In this document: positions 35,761 through 47,400 of the stretch, piece after piece | How positions within the stretch are numbered: the first letter of the stretch is position 1 | Layout of the letters: each line of letters starts with the position of its first letter | Assembly (NCBI GenBank): GCA_000611775.1 | Contig: KK106986.1 | Span: 1,634,022 to 1,698,021 of the forward strand | DNA: 64,000 bases | Reading direction: 5' to 3' | Source: Umbilicaria muhlenbergii | Lineage: Eukaryota > Ascomycota > Lecanoromycetes > Umbilicariales > Umbilicariaceae | Made by a program: the position numbers and the translations under genes | Notes under the pieces: generated by a model | Database searches by the model: none | What the model was told of the DNA's origin: nothing | The model's input: only the letters and a program-made list of their open reading frames with translations

Positions 35761-35894
35761 GTTTAGAAAAACTTATAATTTATGAATATTCTTCAGAAGC
35801 AGTCATTCTTCAACAACTTAAATTTTTTTTAAGTTCATGTATATGCCTTCCTGATCTTAAGATGAAGATCATGACATTATAATGCAGCTGATAC

Positions 35895-36190
35895 TTGTCA
35901 TACATACTCCTCATGCTCAGATTCATCAAGAGCCTTATTAATGAATGCCTGAAACATAACAGGAGTGTTCATGAGATTGAAAAACATAATAAAATATTTG
36001 AACAACTTGAACTATGTTCAGAATGCTGTTTTTCACTCATTCATGAAATTGAAAGGCATGACAAGATATTTAAACAGCCTGAACTGTGTTCAGAATGCTG
36101 TTTTTCACTCATCTTCACTCTTGATCTGTACTCAATTATATGCATTCTTGCAGTTTAATTTAATGAACTTCTTAGCTTCCTGTAAATGAT
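35895..36190 (-). pseudogene. RT fragment of X2 with an in-frame duplication
   Basis: The minus strand reads FIKLNCKNAYN, EDEWKTAFWTQFRLFKYLVM (W from TGA) and MFQAFINKAL, the block before the YxDD motif in Ty3/Gypsy RT. The KTAF...NLMN segment occurs twice, with a period of 72 bp (from 35970 and from 36042). The catalytic YxDD segment is absent, so the fragment cannot be functional. Confidence 0.8.
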
Positions 36191-37824
36191 TCAACATAAA
36201 CTCTTTATCATATCACAATGAGTTCATTTATTCACATTAATTGTAATCATGACTGCTGTTGATCATCCTGTCATACAGTCATTCATTCAATGACTGATGA
36301 CTTTACATTTAATACAGAGGCTTGCTACTTTTCATGCATTTACTTTTTTTCTTGAAATGAAGTTTCCTTGTCAGCGTGAGGAAGTCATGAGTGTTTATGT
36401 CATCATCATTGTAATTGTTTCTTCAGTGATTAATAAGTGGTTGAGATTCTGACTCTGATTGTGATCACTTTCATGATAAGAACCTCATGAGTTGTTTTCA
36501 CTTTCATGATTGAATTGTTGAGGATGAGAGAGCTTTTCAGGAGAGGATTCTTTTCTGTTATAATACAACATTTGTGTCATACTTTCATTTATGTCATTAA
36601 TTTTGTTTTCATGATCCTTTTTCATATCTGAACAGCTTCAGAATGATTCATGATTAATGATGATGTTAAGATGTGTTGATATTTCTTGCACTGACTGTCT
36701 TGCAACCTGCGTCAGATCTCAACATCATAATTCAGTTAAAACATGATGTGAAAGTCTTGATCATCAGCAGTTTTAAATGAGTGTCTCATCAATTTTCTTG
36801 TGTGAAGTTAAAAGGAAGCAGTAGAGTTCTGATAATTTATCATATCAAGAGGTGATTATATCATGACTGTGAAGTTCAACTGCATTAAAGGTGATGATAT
36901 TTCATTCATTCATGTCTTCATCAGAGAATAAGTTCTTCTTCAGCATCTTCAGGTAATTATTATAAATGATTTAAATGTGATCATGCTGCTCCTTTTACTT
37001 TCATCAGTCATTCATGACTGTTTTCTCAAGGTAGGTGCCTGCTCAGATGATGAAATCTCATTTAATAAAGAATTGCTCTGACATCAGCTTTTGATTTTAA
37101 TTAATTTTGTTTAAGTATTTTTAAAGTTTTCATCTCATGATTTTGACACCTCCTGCATAGAGATGAGGCTCTCATGACTTTATAAAATGTTGAAAAGAAG
37201 AAGATGTGATGTTTGTCATAACTTAATGTTGTAGTCTGTGTGAAGAACTTGAGTCATTTCCTTGATTTACTGTAATTATAATTGAAGAATCTTCTTACAG
37301 ATGTTAATTAAACTTCTGAAGCTTTCTTTTATTGTCCTTAAACTCAATTTCTTGTCATACACATCATAATTATAATCACTGACGCTCAATGACTTCTTGA
37401 TTGTGAGCAGTGATTATCAGGATCATGCAGAGCTCATCATGCAGATATGATGATTAAAAGATTAATTTTAAAAAGTCATTAAGTGATGAGCAAAACTACA
37501 TATGTGAGTGTTGCAGAATTAACTGAACGCGCTAAACTCAATCAGAAGTTAGTGTAGATTACTTAATTTTATAATGCTTTTAACAGTGACTGCCTCAAGA
37601 TTATTAATGAAGTCATCAAGATTATCTGCATTGATATGATCATCATTGTCATTAATGATGTCAGAAGCAGAAGTGTCAATAGTTAATAATATAAATCTGT
37701 TAATTGAAGGTCTTAATTTAACTTAATTGACTGTTTCACTGACTTGATGAGATTAAAGTGTTGATGTCATCATGTTTTATACTTCTGACATGATCATTCA
37801 CCTGAAGGTACTGAGTGATCAGTA
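36191..37824 (-). other. X2 internal region between RT fragment and 5' LTR
   Basis: 36460-37824 is collinear with X3 (31800-32566) plus an extra ~250 bp. No gag or protease motif can be read. CTGAAGGTACTGAGTGATCA precedes the LTR as in the other copies. Confidence 0.5.
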
Positions 37825-38559
37825 TGTAAGAAGCAGGTAGTATGACAGTCATCATAATGTTTAAATGAGGTGTTGTAGGCAATATAATCATGATGAAGTT
37901 AATGCAGTGATTATACATATTTTATTCAGTGATAAAACTGATCACTGAGAAAGCAGGTTTCTGCATCTTCTTGTGAAGAGTTTTCATTTGATGTCAAGGT
38001 GTTAAGCACTGAGTCATCATATTTAAGCTATAGTGTCATATCATAATGTCATATTATAATGTCATACTGTCTTATTATATATAATGGCCCTGACAGCTTT
38101 CAGAATAACCTCAGTTGACAGTCATAATATGTCTCACAACTTTTAATGTTTTAATTACTGTGAGAGTTACATTTCCCTTCATGACTGAAGTTTAAATGAC
38201 TGTGAATTGATGAATTTTTTTATTACTTCAAGGTTTAAGTGCTTATGCAGCTTAAGACTATGAAACATTATCATCATAAAGTGATAAAAGTACTGTACTT
38301 TATTCTTCTGCTTAAGTGATTAACTTCTGCTTTTAACTGAGTGTTGCAGAGAACCTGACTCTCAGGGAAAACTCTGATCTTATATACATATGTAGTCTGA
38401 GAGAAAATCCTGATGATGTCAGTGTCACTGAATGCTACAATTTACATTCAGGTTTAAGCACAAGGAATTTCTACTTAAAAAGTTGACAAAAGTCTTAAAC
38501 AATGCTTTATGCAAATCACTTGTATCCCTCTTCTTATTAGTCATCTGCTATTGAAACGC

Positions 38560-38850
38560 TTGAATATGAGTTATATTCACTCAGTTGAAGTAAAAGCTGA
38601 TCATGTGTAATGAGCTTCTGAAGTTATGTTTGTAAACTCAAGGAGCCTGGCATATGAAGTGAAGATTAATCATGTGTAATGAGCTTCTGAACTTGAAGTC
38701 ACGTTTGAGGCAATGTTTATGAAGGCTGATCATGCGTAATGAGCTTCTGATGTTGCGTGTTTGAGGTAATGTTTTGAAGGCTGATCATGTGTAATGAGCT
38801 TTTGAAGTCACGTTTGTAGACTCAATGAGTCTGGTCAATGTTTTGAAGGC
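38560..38850. repeat. Subterminal repeats of element S
   Basis: Four spaced copies of GATCATGTGTAATGAGCTTC with TGAAG (about 38598, 38670, 38727, 38783), some followed by TCACGTTTG. Subterminal repeats of this kind are known as transposase-binding arrays in several TIR families; that role is inference here. Confidence 0.75.
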
Positions 38851-39218
38851 AAAGCCTTCATGAACTCATCTTAACTTCCCTACCAGGTGCACAACGTCTA
38901 GTAGGTACTGACAAGAGACATCACATGAAGATGTGAGTTCATTGTCTCCTGTTGTGAATTGATGAGTTATTGATCAACAGGAGTCCTAAGTCCATAAAGC
39001 GTAAATCATGAGTATTAATTTGTAGAAAGAACCATTCTTCTAGCTTAATGAAATATAAAGGAATACTACAGCTGATGCAGTCTATGAGCGGGCCAATTTT
39101 GGCCGTTAGACCGCACAGGCGTGTAAATTTTAGGGGGGGGTACTCCCGCGATATACAGTCAAAAAGGGGTACTCCCCGGAAAGAAAAAAAAAAAGGGGTA
39201 CTCAGAGGATATTTGCCG

Positions 39219-40278
39219 CTTTAATATGATTCAAAGTGAGAACGTAGTGTGATTGTATGATGGTGTGCAAATTTGGTGACCCCACCCAGCGCGATCGCAC
39301 CGCTGCTAGTGCTCAGCTCAGGCTGTCCAGCCTGCCTTAGCCTGATACGCTAATGCAACCACTGCGTGGTGAAACCAAAGTGCTCAAAATCAGCAGACTG
39401 TTCAAAGAGATTATTGTACACATTGATGGAAAGGGTGCAAGTGTTGTAAATATTGATAAGGACTGACTAACTAGCAAAGAACAATGTGGGAACCAGCTCA
39501 ATATAAGGCCCCGCCGTGACTGCCTGGACCCTGAAAACCCTAAACCCTGCCTGTCATCCAACACCGATATCAACCCCGATAAGCGACTGCTGTAAGCCGA
39601 CAGCGCCTAAATTCAACAGCAAGAAGCAGCCTGTTGAGTACATATGACCGATTCCTATCTTCATCATAGCTTGGTTTTGCAGCGCTCTTCCCATTTCCAA
39701 GTTTCTTCAGCATTGTCGTCGCTATGTCAGCAATGTACTCAAACAGAGAAAGTAGCCAAAGCAGCATTTCCACACTCAAATACAGCACCACTGTGCCTCC
39801 AGGCTCCCACTTCATTCAAGCCGTGTCGTGAACGAGTGGCCACAGGCATGGGGTGTATCAATTGTTGCACAGCGCGCATGAAAGGCTTGCTAGCTAGCTC
39901 TCAGCATTAAGCTTGAAGGGCATGCATTGTTTATGCAGCTCAGGGTAATGAATGTCAGCTCCCTGTGTATTGTAGGAGATTGATCATCTTGTATTGTGCT
40001 GAAATGCGCTTGATGGATGTTTTATTGTTCTGACCTGTGTCTGGGGCAGTGCTGGCTCTGAAGTTGAAGAGACAGAGGAGTAGAGTTGCTCGATGACTAT
40101 ACATAGAGCATTGAGACGCTAGAAGAGTCACCGGTCTAGAGGTAAAACTACGTTTAGGAAGAAAATCCTTGTAGGCCACTTGAGATTCAGTATAAGGATG
40201 ACATAAATACTTAAGATATATTATTCTTATTATAAAATGTTCTAATGTTAAGCTAAGAGGTTCTGACCGCTATAGCAT
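39219..40278. other. Host stretch without a supported gene
   Basis: Base composition returns to normal after the S element. Overlapping short frames at 39337-39910 and 39955-40179 have no motif and lie on both strands. Nothing is called. Confidence 0.45.
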
Positions 40279-40559
40279 AGCTTTAGGGGAGGCCTAACGG
40301 GCGTACGGCCTGAAACTCCGGGGGTGGGCCCAAGAGGACTACACCGCCCAGAAGACTCACGGTGAAACGCTATTTGAAGCCGTGGCGCCGGTCGCTCCAG
40401 GGTATGTAGCCCTATAAAAAGGGCGACTGAACCCTTCCATTAGGGCAGTCTTGGGTGCCGTACACTAATAAGCTGGCCAGGCTTAGTCTCGGGCTCTATA
40501 GGGAGCATCTGGCCCCGGTCCTCCCGGGGGATCACTACCGCAGACACCTCCCCTAAGCC
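40279..40559. repeat. GC-rich structured element with inverted ends
   Basis: TTAGGGGAGG (40283-40292) and CCTCCCCTAA (40547-40556) are exact inverted ends of a ~275-bp segment. It is full of short complementary G/C blocks and has CCCTATAAAAAGGG, itself an inverted repeat, near 40410. It may be a small nonautonomous element, a LINE or SINE fragment, or a structured RNA. No homologue lies in the window. Confidence 0.5.
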
Positions 40560-41123
40560 CCGTGTCAACCTATTGCCACCCTAAATCTATTGTGCGGAGG
40601 CCTCCAGCAGCACACCAGCGCCGAGGGTCCGACCCGACCCGGAAGCTACCTTACACCAACAAGGCTGAGAAACCTTTCCAAAGCGCTCGAGCTCTTAGCC
40701 AACGTTTGGCATTGGGGGCGGGCGAAGCGAAGTCGCGAGTACGTCCACTGCGGGAGATTGGGAGATGGAAGAGCAAGCAGTAGATTACAGATTCTATTTT
40801 ATGTTCAGAAGGACCAGATTGAACGCCTAATCTACATGTATTTAGAGAGAACGCTCTTAGCAAAACACCATTCGCGTATTCTGTTGGTGCTTCGAACGAA
40901 GCATTGATGGACATATTCCGCATCATATGATCAATTCCCCGATTTCTTTGTTCCCTTTACGTTGTATAGTCGATGATCAAAGCAATCCACCGAGTGGTTT
41001 CTTCCCGTTCGTTCATGGGGACCGTACGCGGGCATCGCACCCCCAAAGCTGTCTCCCAAGGGTGGATGGTGGTTAGCGCTCCCTCATGCGGTGGGGCCTA
41101 GTATTTAGTCTTGATACTATAGG
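40560..41123. other. Host stretch without a supported gene
   Basis: Short overlapping frames (about 70-105 residues) on both strands at 40562-40926 have no motif. I see no other structure before the stop of the secreted-protein gene. Confidence 0.45.
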
Positions 41124-43031
41124 TCAAGCAGCCCGCAGTGATCTGTCCACCACGTCCTTGATTGTTACCTGAATATCATCAGCGATTGGTGGGAAGAAGT
41201 GAGGGAACAAAGGCTCACAATTCTTCCATGCGTTATGCAAGATATCAGCGCATTGGTTGTTTGCCACCGGCGTGCCCAGATTGAAGCCTCCGTTGGGAGT
41301 ACAATTGTTGACAGAGGTGACGGTGATGTCGTAGACATCGTCCTGTTTGCCCATGCTGGGCGGATAGTCGTACGCAATATTGATTACTGCCCGACCCTCC
41401 TGCTTATCACCAGCGATGACCGTGTGTGCGACATTGATCGGGCCGTTCGGGACAGTCGTGGAAGCATATTCGTCACAGAAGAATTTGGCCGCCTTTCGCA
41501 GCTCGTCCTCGTGAGCGTCTTTGACAGAACCTATCGGGTTGGGGACACAGCTCGGCTGGGAAGGAGGATCCACTGGGGCAATGATGATGGGGGCGGAAGT
41601 CGTGGGGTCAGTCGCTTCTGGGGCATCAGGCCTTATGCAACTGGCGGGGACGTCGCGCTTCCTCTTGGGAGCGTCGGCGAAGTTCTTGTGGAGGTCTTGG
41701 ATTGCTGAGTCTACTTTAGTCATAAAATCCTCGACTTCTGACGTCTTGAGTGTGTCTAGATTTCGAAATTCGAACAAGGGCACCGAGCGCTGTGAATTGT
41801 ACATTTTCTCCATTTTGGTGCCAAGGCCTCCAATGGATTTGTCGATGCTTTCGTCAAATTTTGAAAGCGCGTCTGGTGAGGGATCTTCTTTGCCGATGCC
41901 TTGAATCCAGTCTTTGATGTTCACGGTAGCATCGGGGTCGGGTGTGGTATTAGTATACGATAGGGCGCCGAACTTATCGTTGGGGACTGGTTTTGTCACG
42001 GGCCCCGTGCAGTAGGTAGTGTCAACCCTGCATGCTGTTAGTTGGGCGAGCAAGAGGAGTCTGGTTACTGACACAACGTTGTCATCTTTATCCGTCTTGT
42101 AGCATGCAAGAGAGTTGAAAAGGTTGAACAGGTCACCCTTAAGCTTTGATTTGACTTGTCTATAAATGGTGTTAAACTCAGTTCGAGGCATGAATGTTAG
42201 GAACAGCTTAGGGCTCTGATCCGGCGACAATTTGTTGCTCGCGGCTTTGGCATAGGATAAGACCAAGGAACAGAAGCCAAGCACATCGTCGGTGACTTTG
42301 GACTTGTCGATGCCGTTTGCGTTGGACTGGAAATACGCCTGTGTTACGACGACAAGAGTGACGTCCGGTCGGAAATTAGTCCCGTCAAGAATGTTCTTGT
42401 CTGTAGGATCCGCCTGGTTTTCTTTCATAAGACTGTATAGGGCTTCAAGTGGCATTGGCGCAGTGACCTGTGGAGCCCACGGCAGATCCTCCGGTTCCTG
42501 ATTCTTATTGGTGGCGATCTTCCACGGGTTGCACTTGTTATTCGCAATGTCAACGGTGTTTGGCGGGTCCCCAGTCCACGGCTTCCAAGTGATCTGACAA
42601 CGTTAACAGGACAGGACACGAAGTGGCGTCGCTGTAGTACTTACAAGGTCATCCGCCCATGCTTTACCTGCTTTTGCACCATCTCCACTCCCGACTTTAA
42701 TGTTCTCGCCATTCAAAATGTACTCTGCATTGACCTTTCCCGGATCGGAGGTCGTGTCTGCCGTCAGCTCCCAGTTCATCCCCGTGCGCTTTGCGACGAT
42801 CTGTTTCCTCGCCGCATTTGTATCTTCGGCACTGCATTTTGGATTTGTGAAGTAGAAACCTGGACTCTCAAATTCGGCTCCAATGCCTGCGGTCCCGTCG
42901 GCAGTGGGTCCGTCGAGCTCGACCGCCTCAACGTCCTGTATATCTTGTATGCACGGATCCAGGCGTGGCTGTAGCGGTAGGTAGGCCGCAGAAGCAGTAA
43001 GCAGAATCGAGGTGTACGGGAGTAGATGCAT
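41124..43031 (-). CDS. Large secreted protein of unknown function, two exons, intact
   Basis: Seen: exon 1 (43031-42645) and exon 2 (42593-41124) join across a 51-nt GTAAGT...CAG intron, giving about 618 residues with no internal stop. The start MHLLPYTSILLTASAAYLP is a good signal peptide. Then come GIGAEFESPGFYF, a Cys-bearing NPKCSAEDTNAA, a WELTADT block, PWAPQVTAPMPLEALYSLM just after the junction region, and a C-terminal part with Cys pairs (SVNNCTPNGGFNLGTPVANN, NNQCAD, WKNCEP). A dibasic KRKRD lies in the middle. I recall similar GAEFE-type secreted proteins from other fungi but no assigned reaction, so none is given. Codons are undamaged although hypermutated elements lie on both sides. 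The 35-bp triple repeat at 43110-43214 is in its promoter position. Confidence 0.85.
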
Positions 43032-43109
43032 GGTGGAGATGAAAATCTTTCTTAAGTGGCAGGATAGGCTAGGTAATGATAATGAATCGCAGACTTGGCT
43101 GATTTCTCA

Positions 43110-43214
43110 AGTATAAACAAGGCAAGCACGAGGTTTATATATTGAGTATAAACAAGGCAGGCACGAGGTTTATATATTGAGTATAAACAAGGCAAGCACG
43201 AGGTTTATATATTG
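43110..43214. repeat. 35-bp tandem repeat, three near-perfect copies
   Basis: Units at 43110-43144, 43145-43179 and 43180-43214 start AGTATAAACAAGGCAAGCAC. The second has one A-to-G change. Each unit holds a TATAAA and a TTTATATA motif. They lie 79-183 bp upstream of the secreted-protein ATG and may affect its expression. Confidence 0.92.
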
Positions 43215-43811
43215 TCGCAACCATAATACTTCGAAGGAAGATACTCTCATCATCTTATTTGTTTCAAGGCCCCTAGATTGAATCCTGTGGGCTGTGTAAA
43301 TTGGTTGGGTCTTCTGACACTGATTCCCAATTGTATCATCGCCACCTGGTGTGTAGCGTATCAAGAGGTACCATGACCTTACTTGTTTTCAGCCCCCTGA
43401 ATAGGATTCTGTGCCCCATACATATTTGTTTCATCCTCTGACATCGAGTCCCGGCTGTGTCATCGCCACCTGGTGTCTAACGTATCAAGGAGCCCCTTAA
43501 TCTCACTTGCCTTGAGGAAAGCAGACGCGTTGGCTGACGTGTAAGGCGGTCGAAGGGGTGGGGAGTGGGGAGAGCAGCGACGAGTCTGGAGCAGAGTTGG
43601 GGCCACAGCGTAAGGGATGTGACGAGGAATGCGATTGGTACAATACTTACAGATCTTCAGACAGCGTCGTGGAAGGCATTCATATGTAGTGCGGTTTGCG
43701 ACGCTTGCGGATTATGCTGCGCACAGCACAGACAATGCAGACAGTGTGCCTTGAGTTGTGATCTCATGCGGTGCAGCTGAGTGTGACTATCTAAGCTGAA
43801 CACTGTGCCCT
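43215..43811. other. Upstream host DNA with a ~125-bp duplication
   Basis: 43240-43370 and about 43375-43497 are diverged direct copies: both run from a CTTATTTGTTTCA- or TTACTTGTTTTCA-like start through TCTGACA, TCATCGCCACCTGGTGT and CGTATCAAG. A 71-residue plus frame at 43565-43780 has no motif and is not called. Confidence 0.6.
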
Positions 43812-43816
43812 AGATA

Positions 43817-44058
43817 TGTTGAATTTCGCCGATTCGCCGCCGAGCAGACGTCATTGGGGCAGGGGTTCCTAGCAAGAGAAGCAGTCACGTCATGGGTGTA
43901 AATAAGTTTTGGCTTAGCGAAAAGCTCCTTAACATGTATATTAACAGCTTGAAAGCCTCAAGTTTCTGCTTTCTTCCTCACGTTCATTTATATCATTTGG
44001 GTGATATTTAGGCAGATACAATACATTTATTTGGTCTCTATATCATCTCATTACAACA
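43817..44058 (+). repeat. Copia-2 5' LTR, nearly unmutated
   Basis: 242 bp; lacks one 13-14-bp copy of a GGGGCAGGGGTT repeat present in the other LTRs. GGGG and CG sites are mostly intact while the internal region begins to lose them at about 44200. Confidence 0.92.
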
Positions 44059-44072
44059 GGTTATGAGCCCGG
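44059..44072 (+). other. Copia-2 primer-binding site
   Basis: GGTTATGAGCCCGG directly after the LTR, identical to Copia-1 and complementary to the initiator tRNA-Met anticodon arm. Confidence 0.75.
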
Positions 44073-44428
44073 TCAGTGTCTAAATTATCACCTGTTGCTG
44101 TTGCCTACCACCTCCACTTTAATCCTCACTGCCTTAACCCCCGCTGCTGTCAACCCCGCCGTCACCACCCCCGCCGCCATTGAGCAAGTTGAGCAACCAA
44201 AGTTTGCTTTGATATAAACCTTCAATATCAGCCAGTTATAAAGTTGAAAAACTGACTGAAAAAGATGTCAATCCTTCATATGAATTCCACTCTGAAAATC
44301 AAATGAATAGAAACATCTATATATATATGAAGGCTCAACAAATAGAACTTCAAATAAATACTCACACCCCTGAGTCATTATCCACGCCGCCGCATACGCA
44401 GAAGGCAGTCACACAGTCTTAAAAGAGT

Positions 44429-47400
44429 ATGAAATATGAGTCTCTGAAGGCCTCAGGCTTAATCAAACTCAATGAGATGAACTACACTCAATGAGCAGGG
44501 AGAACAAGGGGTTATTTAAAAGCATGAGGCTACTGAGACATCATAGACAGGACTGACGTTGCATCAGAGGAGAAGAAGAATTTAAATGAGAAGACATTAA
44601 AGCCTCTCATTAAGAAGTATAAGAAGTGAAGAAGAACTGATAGAAAGGCTTGAAATGACATATTGTCACTTTGCTCTCAGGAGGATGAAATGTTTTACAA
44701 ACTGAAAACAGCAAAAAAGCTTTGAGATCACCTTGAGAATATTAAGAAGCTTAAGAGCAAGTCATATTATTAATCACAGCTTAAAACATTCATCAATTAC
44801 AAGCAAGGACTCAAGGAGACAGCAGAGCAAGCTTATCATACCTTGAAGAAAATTCAGGTGAAGATTATGATGCTTAAATCAAAGGCGCTCATTAATGATG
44901 ACATGATTCAAGAAGTGTTCCTTGACTCCTTAAAGGAGGAGCCTTACAGCTCAGTTGTATTTCAAATAAACAATAAAATCATGAACCCTGAAATTGAGAC
45001 TGTTCTATGTCAATTGAAGGAGTGAGAAATGAAAGAAGCATTGAATAATAAATTAATTAATAATGTCACCACAAACACAGCTCAAGCAGGAAGCAAAGGC
45101 AAAGATGACAAGACAAGAAAAACATGTTTTCAGTGTCAAAAAAGAGAGCATTTCACCTCTGATTATTACACTTTAAAGATGAAAGACAGGGAAGAACTAC
45201 CTTTTAACAGAGTTAAATCATCATCAAAGTTCAAGGCAAATGCACAGCAAGTCAATGAAAATTCAGAGTCAGTGAAAGATTCAAAAAATTCAAAAGATCT
45301 GATTAGCCAGGACAACAAGTTCAACTCAGATGAGTGAGCATGAAAAACAGTGATTATGAAAGCTTTAATCAACTTAGAACTAACCCTTGACTGCTGAATT
45401 GTGAACTTCAGAGCAAGCCACCACATGACTCTGAATTGAGCAATTTTTGTTGAAATTCAGAACTATTACATGAAAGTCTGCTTAGTCAATGAGCACTCAA
45501 TAAAAGCAGCTGGAATGAGCAAGGTGAAAGTTAATTTTAAAGGGAGAAAATTCACTCTAAATGACATCCTTTATGTTCCTGAATTGAATGAAAATTTGCT
45601 GTCAATTGAAGCAGTAAGTAAGCACGGAATAACAGTTGAATTTGAGCTTAAAAATGTTGTTTTTAAGCATAATGAAAGCGTCATGATCACAGCAAATCAA
45701 CAAGGTTCAGTCTATGTTGTTGAGTTGATGAATGCAAAAGTGACCTTTAAAGTTCAAGCTTATCAAAAATTGATGAGCAGCCTGACAGCCTCAGTGACAG
45801 CAGGGGGAGAATCACCTACATTAAAGCTCACTCTGAAGTTAATGAGAGTAGTATCAGGCAGCATGATTATCAGTTTCATCACTCCTCATTTAAAAACAGG
45901 TTTAGAGCACATTACCTCTGAAATCTCTGAAAATTTCAATTTTTTCACACAGGCTTAATCTGACTACTGAAAGTGACATCAGAGGTTTAATCATGCTGAG
46001 GCAAGCTGTATGCAACACCTCAAGCTGTGTGTGAAAGGTATAACCTGTGAATTACACCCTAATGAGGTGAAGAAAGCCTGCTTGACATGTTTACATAACA
46101 AGATGATACAGGTACAGGCTAAGGAGTTAAAGTCAATGATTACAAAACATCTGCAACAAGTTTATTTAAACATTTGAGGAGCCTATCATGTTAATACTTT
46201 AAATGAAAACCAGTATTTTGTTACCTTTACAGATGAATTTGCCTGATATTCTGACATTTTCTTAATGACAAAGAAGATGAATATCTATGAAATATTCAAG
46301 ACTTAAAAGATGAAAGCTGAGAAAGAAATCAGTGAGAAATTGAAGATTGTACAGGCTGACAATGGCAGAGAATATATGAAATTGACAAGCATATGAGGGT
46401 CAGAGGGGGTGAAATTTAAATTTATCATCATTTACATGCCTGAGCAGAATGACGTCTCTGAACACTTAAATCATATGATTACAGAAGCAACTAGATGTAT
46501 GCTTTACAACACTCAATTGTTAATTAAATTTTAAGATGAAGCTGTCAAAACCACCTGCTACCTAAAGAATCACCTTCTTTTAGGAGATGATCATGAAGGA
46601 AGGACTTCATATGAATTATATAAGAGGTTTAAACCCTTCATTGAACATCTACGCTCATTCAGGTGTGTTGTTCATTGTCATATACTGAAGGAAAAATGAG
46701 TGAAACTTGAAAACACGTCTTATAAAGGGGTTTTCATGAGTTATTGTAAGAGCAATCAGCAATTTCAGGTCTGAAACCAAGCAAAAAAGCAGGTGAAAAT
46801 ACATACACATGTTTTATTCCTTGAGGGAGAGAAAGGCGGAAGCTTACTGAAAAATTCAGAACATTTCAAAGCAAATGAGGACTTCATGAACTCATATATG
46901 AATAATGATGATTACTCAGTGATTTTAATGCCACAGGAACTTGCTCAGAGGTGCACTGAAAGTGAAGAAGTAATGTCTTCAAGCTCTGAAGGTTCTGAAG
47001 CAGTGATGAATTTATCAGAGCCTCTGATGTCAACTCAGAGGCTCAAAAATCAAACTGAAAATTTTGAAGAAAATTTGAACAATGATACACAACTGAAACA
47101 AGCTGAGAATAACAGGGAAGGTTCTTCTGACTCTGAAGAAGTCTCTGAAATCATACATTTAACCTCTGAATCAGCCACTGAAATTTCAGAGCAGAATTTG
47201 AGGCTGCAGCAGCAGGCTTCAGTGTCATACACTACTCAATCTGACTGAATAATGAAACCAAACCCTCACTATGTTAATATGACAGTGCAGGAGCATATAC
47301 ATGAGTCTTTTATGTACAAGGAGGCTGTCCAGAGCCTTATTTATCAGCATCAATGATTACAAGTTATAAAAGAAGAGTTAAATTCTTTGACAGCAAACAG

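Larger units (their letters stand above)
33536..38095 (-). mobile_element. LTR element X2, internally deleted Ty3/Gypsy relative
   Basis: Two 271-bp LTRs (33536-33806 and 37825-38095) with a perfect TSD GCTTT (33531-33535 and 38096-38100) enclose 4 kb of interior. The interior keeps an RT fragment, a tandem protein-coding array and two copies of the IRTLFPDFPQGV peptide also seen in Gypsy-B (about 34080-34330), but no integrase. It is inserted in element S. Confidence 0.9.
5566..39218. mobile_element. TIR element S (about 1.36 kb), split by X1 and X2
   Basis: The left end (5566-5613 continuing at 33341-33378) and the right end (39130-39218, reverse complement) share about 85 bases. The order is AAATATC-CTCTGAGTACC, a T-rich run, GGGAGTACT, CCTTTTTGACTGTATATC and a run of C (G on the right). 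Three GAGTACCCC-like boxes lie in each TIR. X1 is inserted inside the left TIR and X2 further in; without them S is 5566-5613 + 33341-33530 + 38101-39218. The interior has no coding sequence but four repeats near 38597-38850. The right TIR is far less mutated than the left. The superfamily is not determined; TTTAATA occurs on both flanks but not exactly at the ends. Confidence 0.65.

Noticed and set aside
41199-41708. Plus-strand 169-residue ORF
   Set aside because: It is the antisense shadow of the intact secreted-protein gene, which has signal peptide, intron and stop.
43565-43780. Cys-rich 71-residue plus ORF as a small secreted protein
   Set aside because: No signal peptide and no regular Cys spacing; it overlaps ordinary intergenic DNA upstream of Copia-2.
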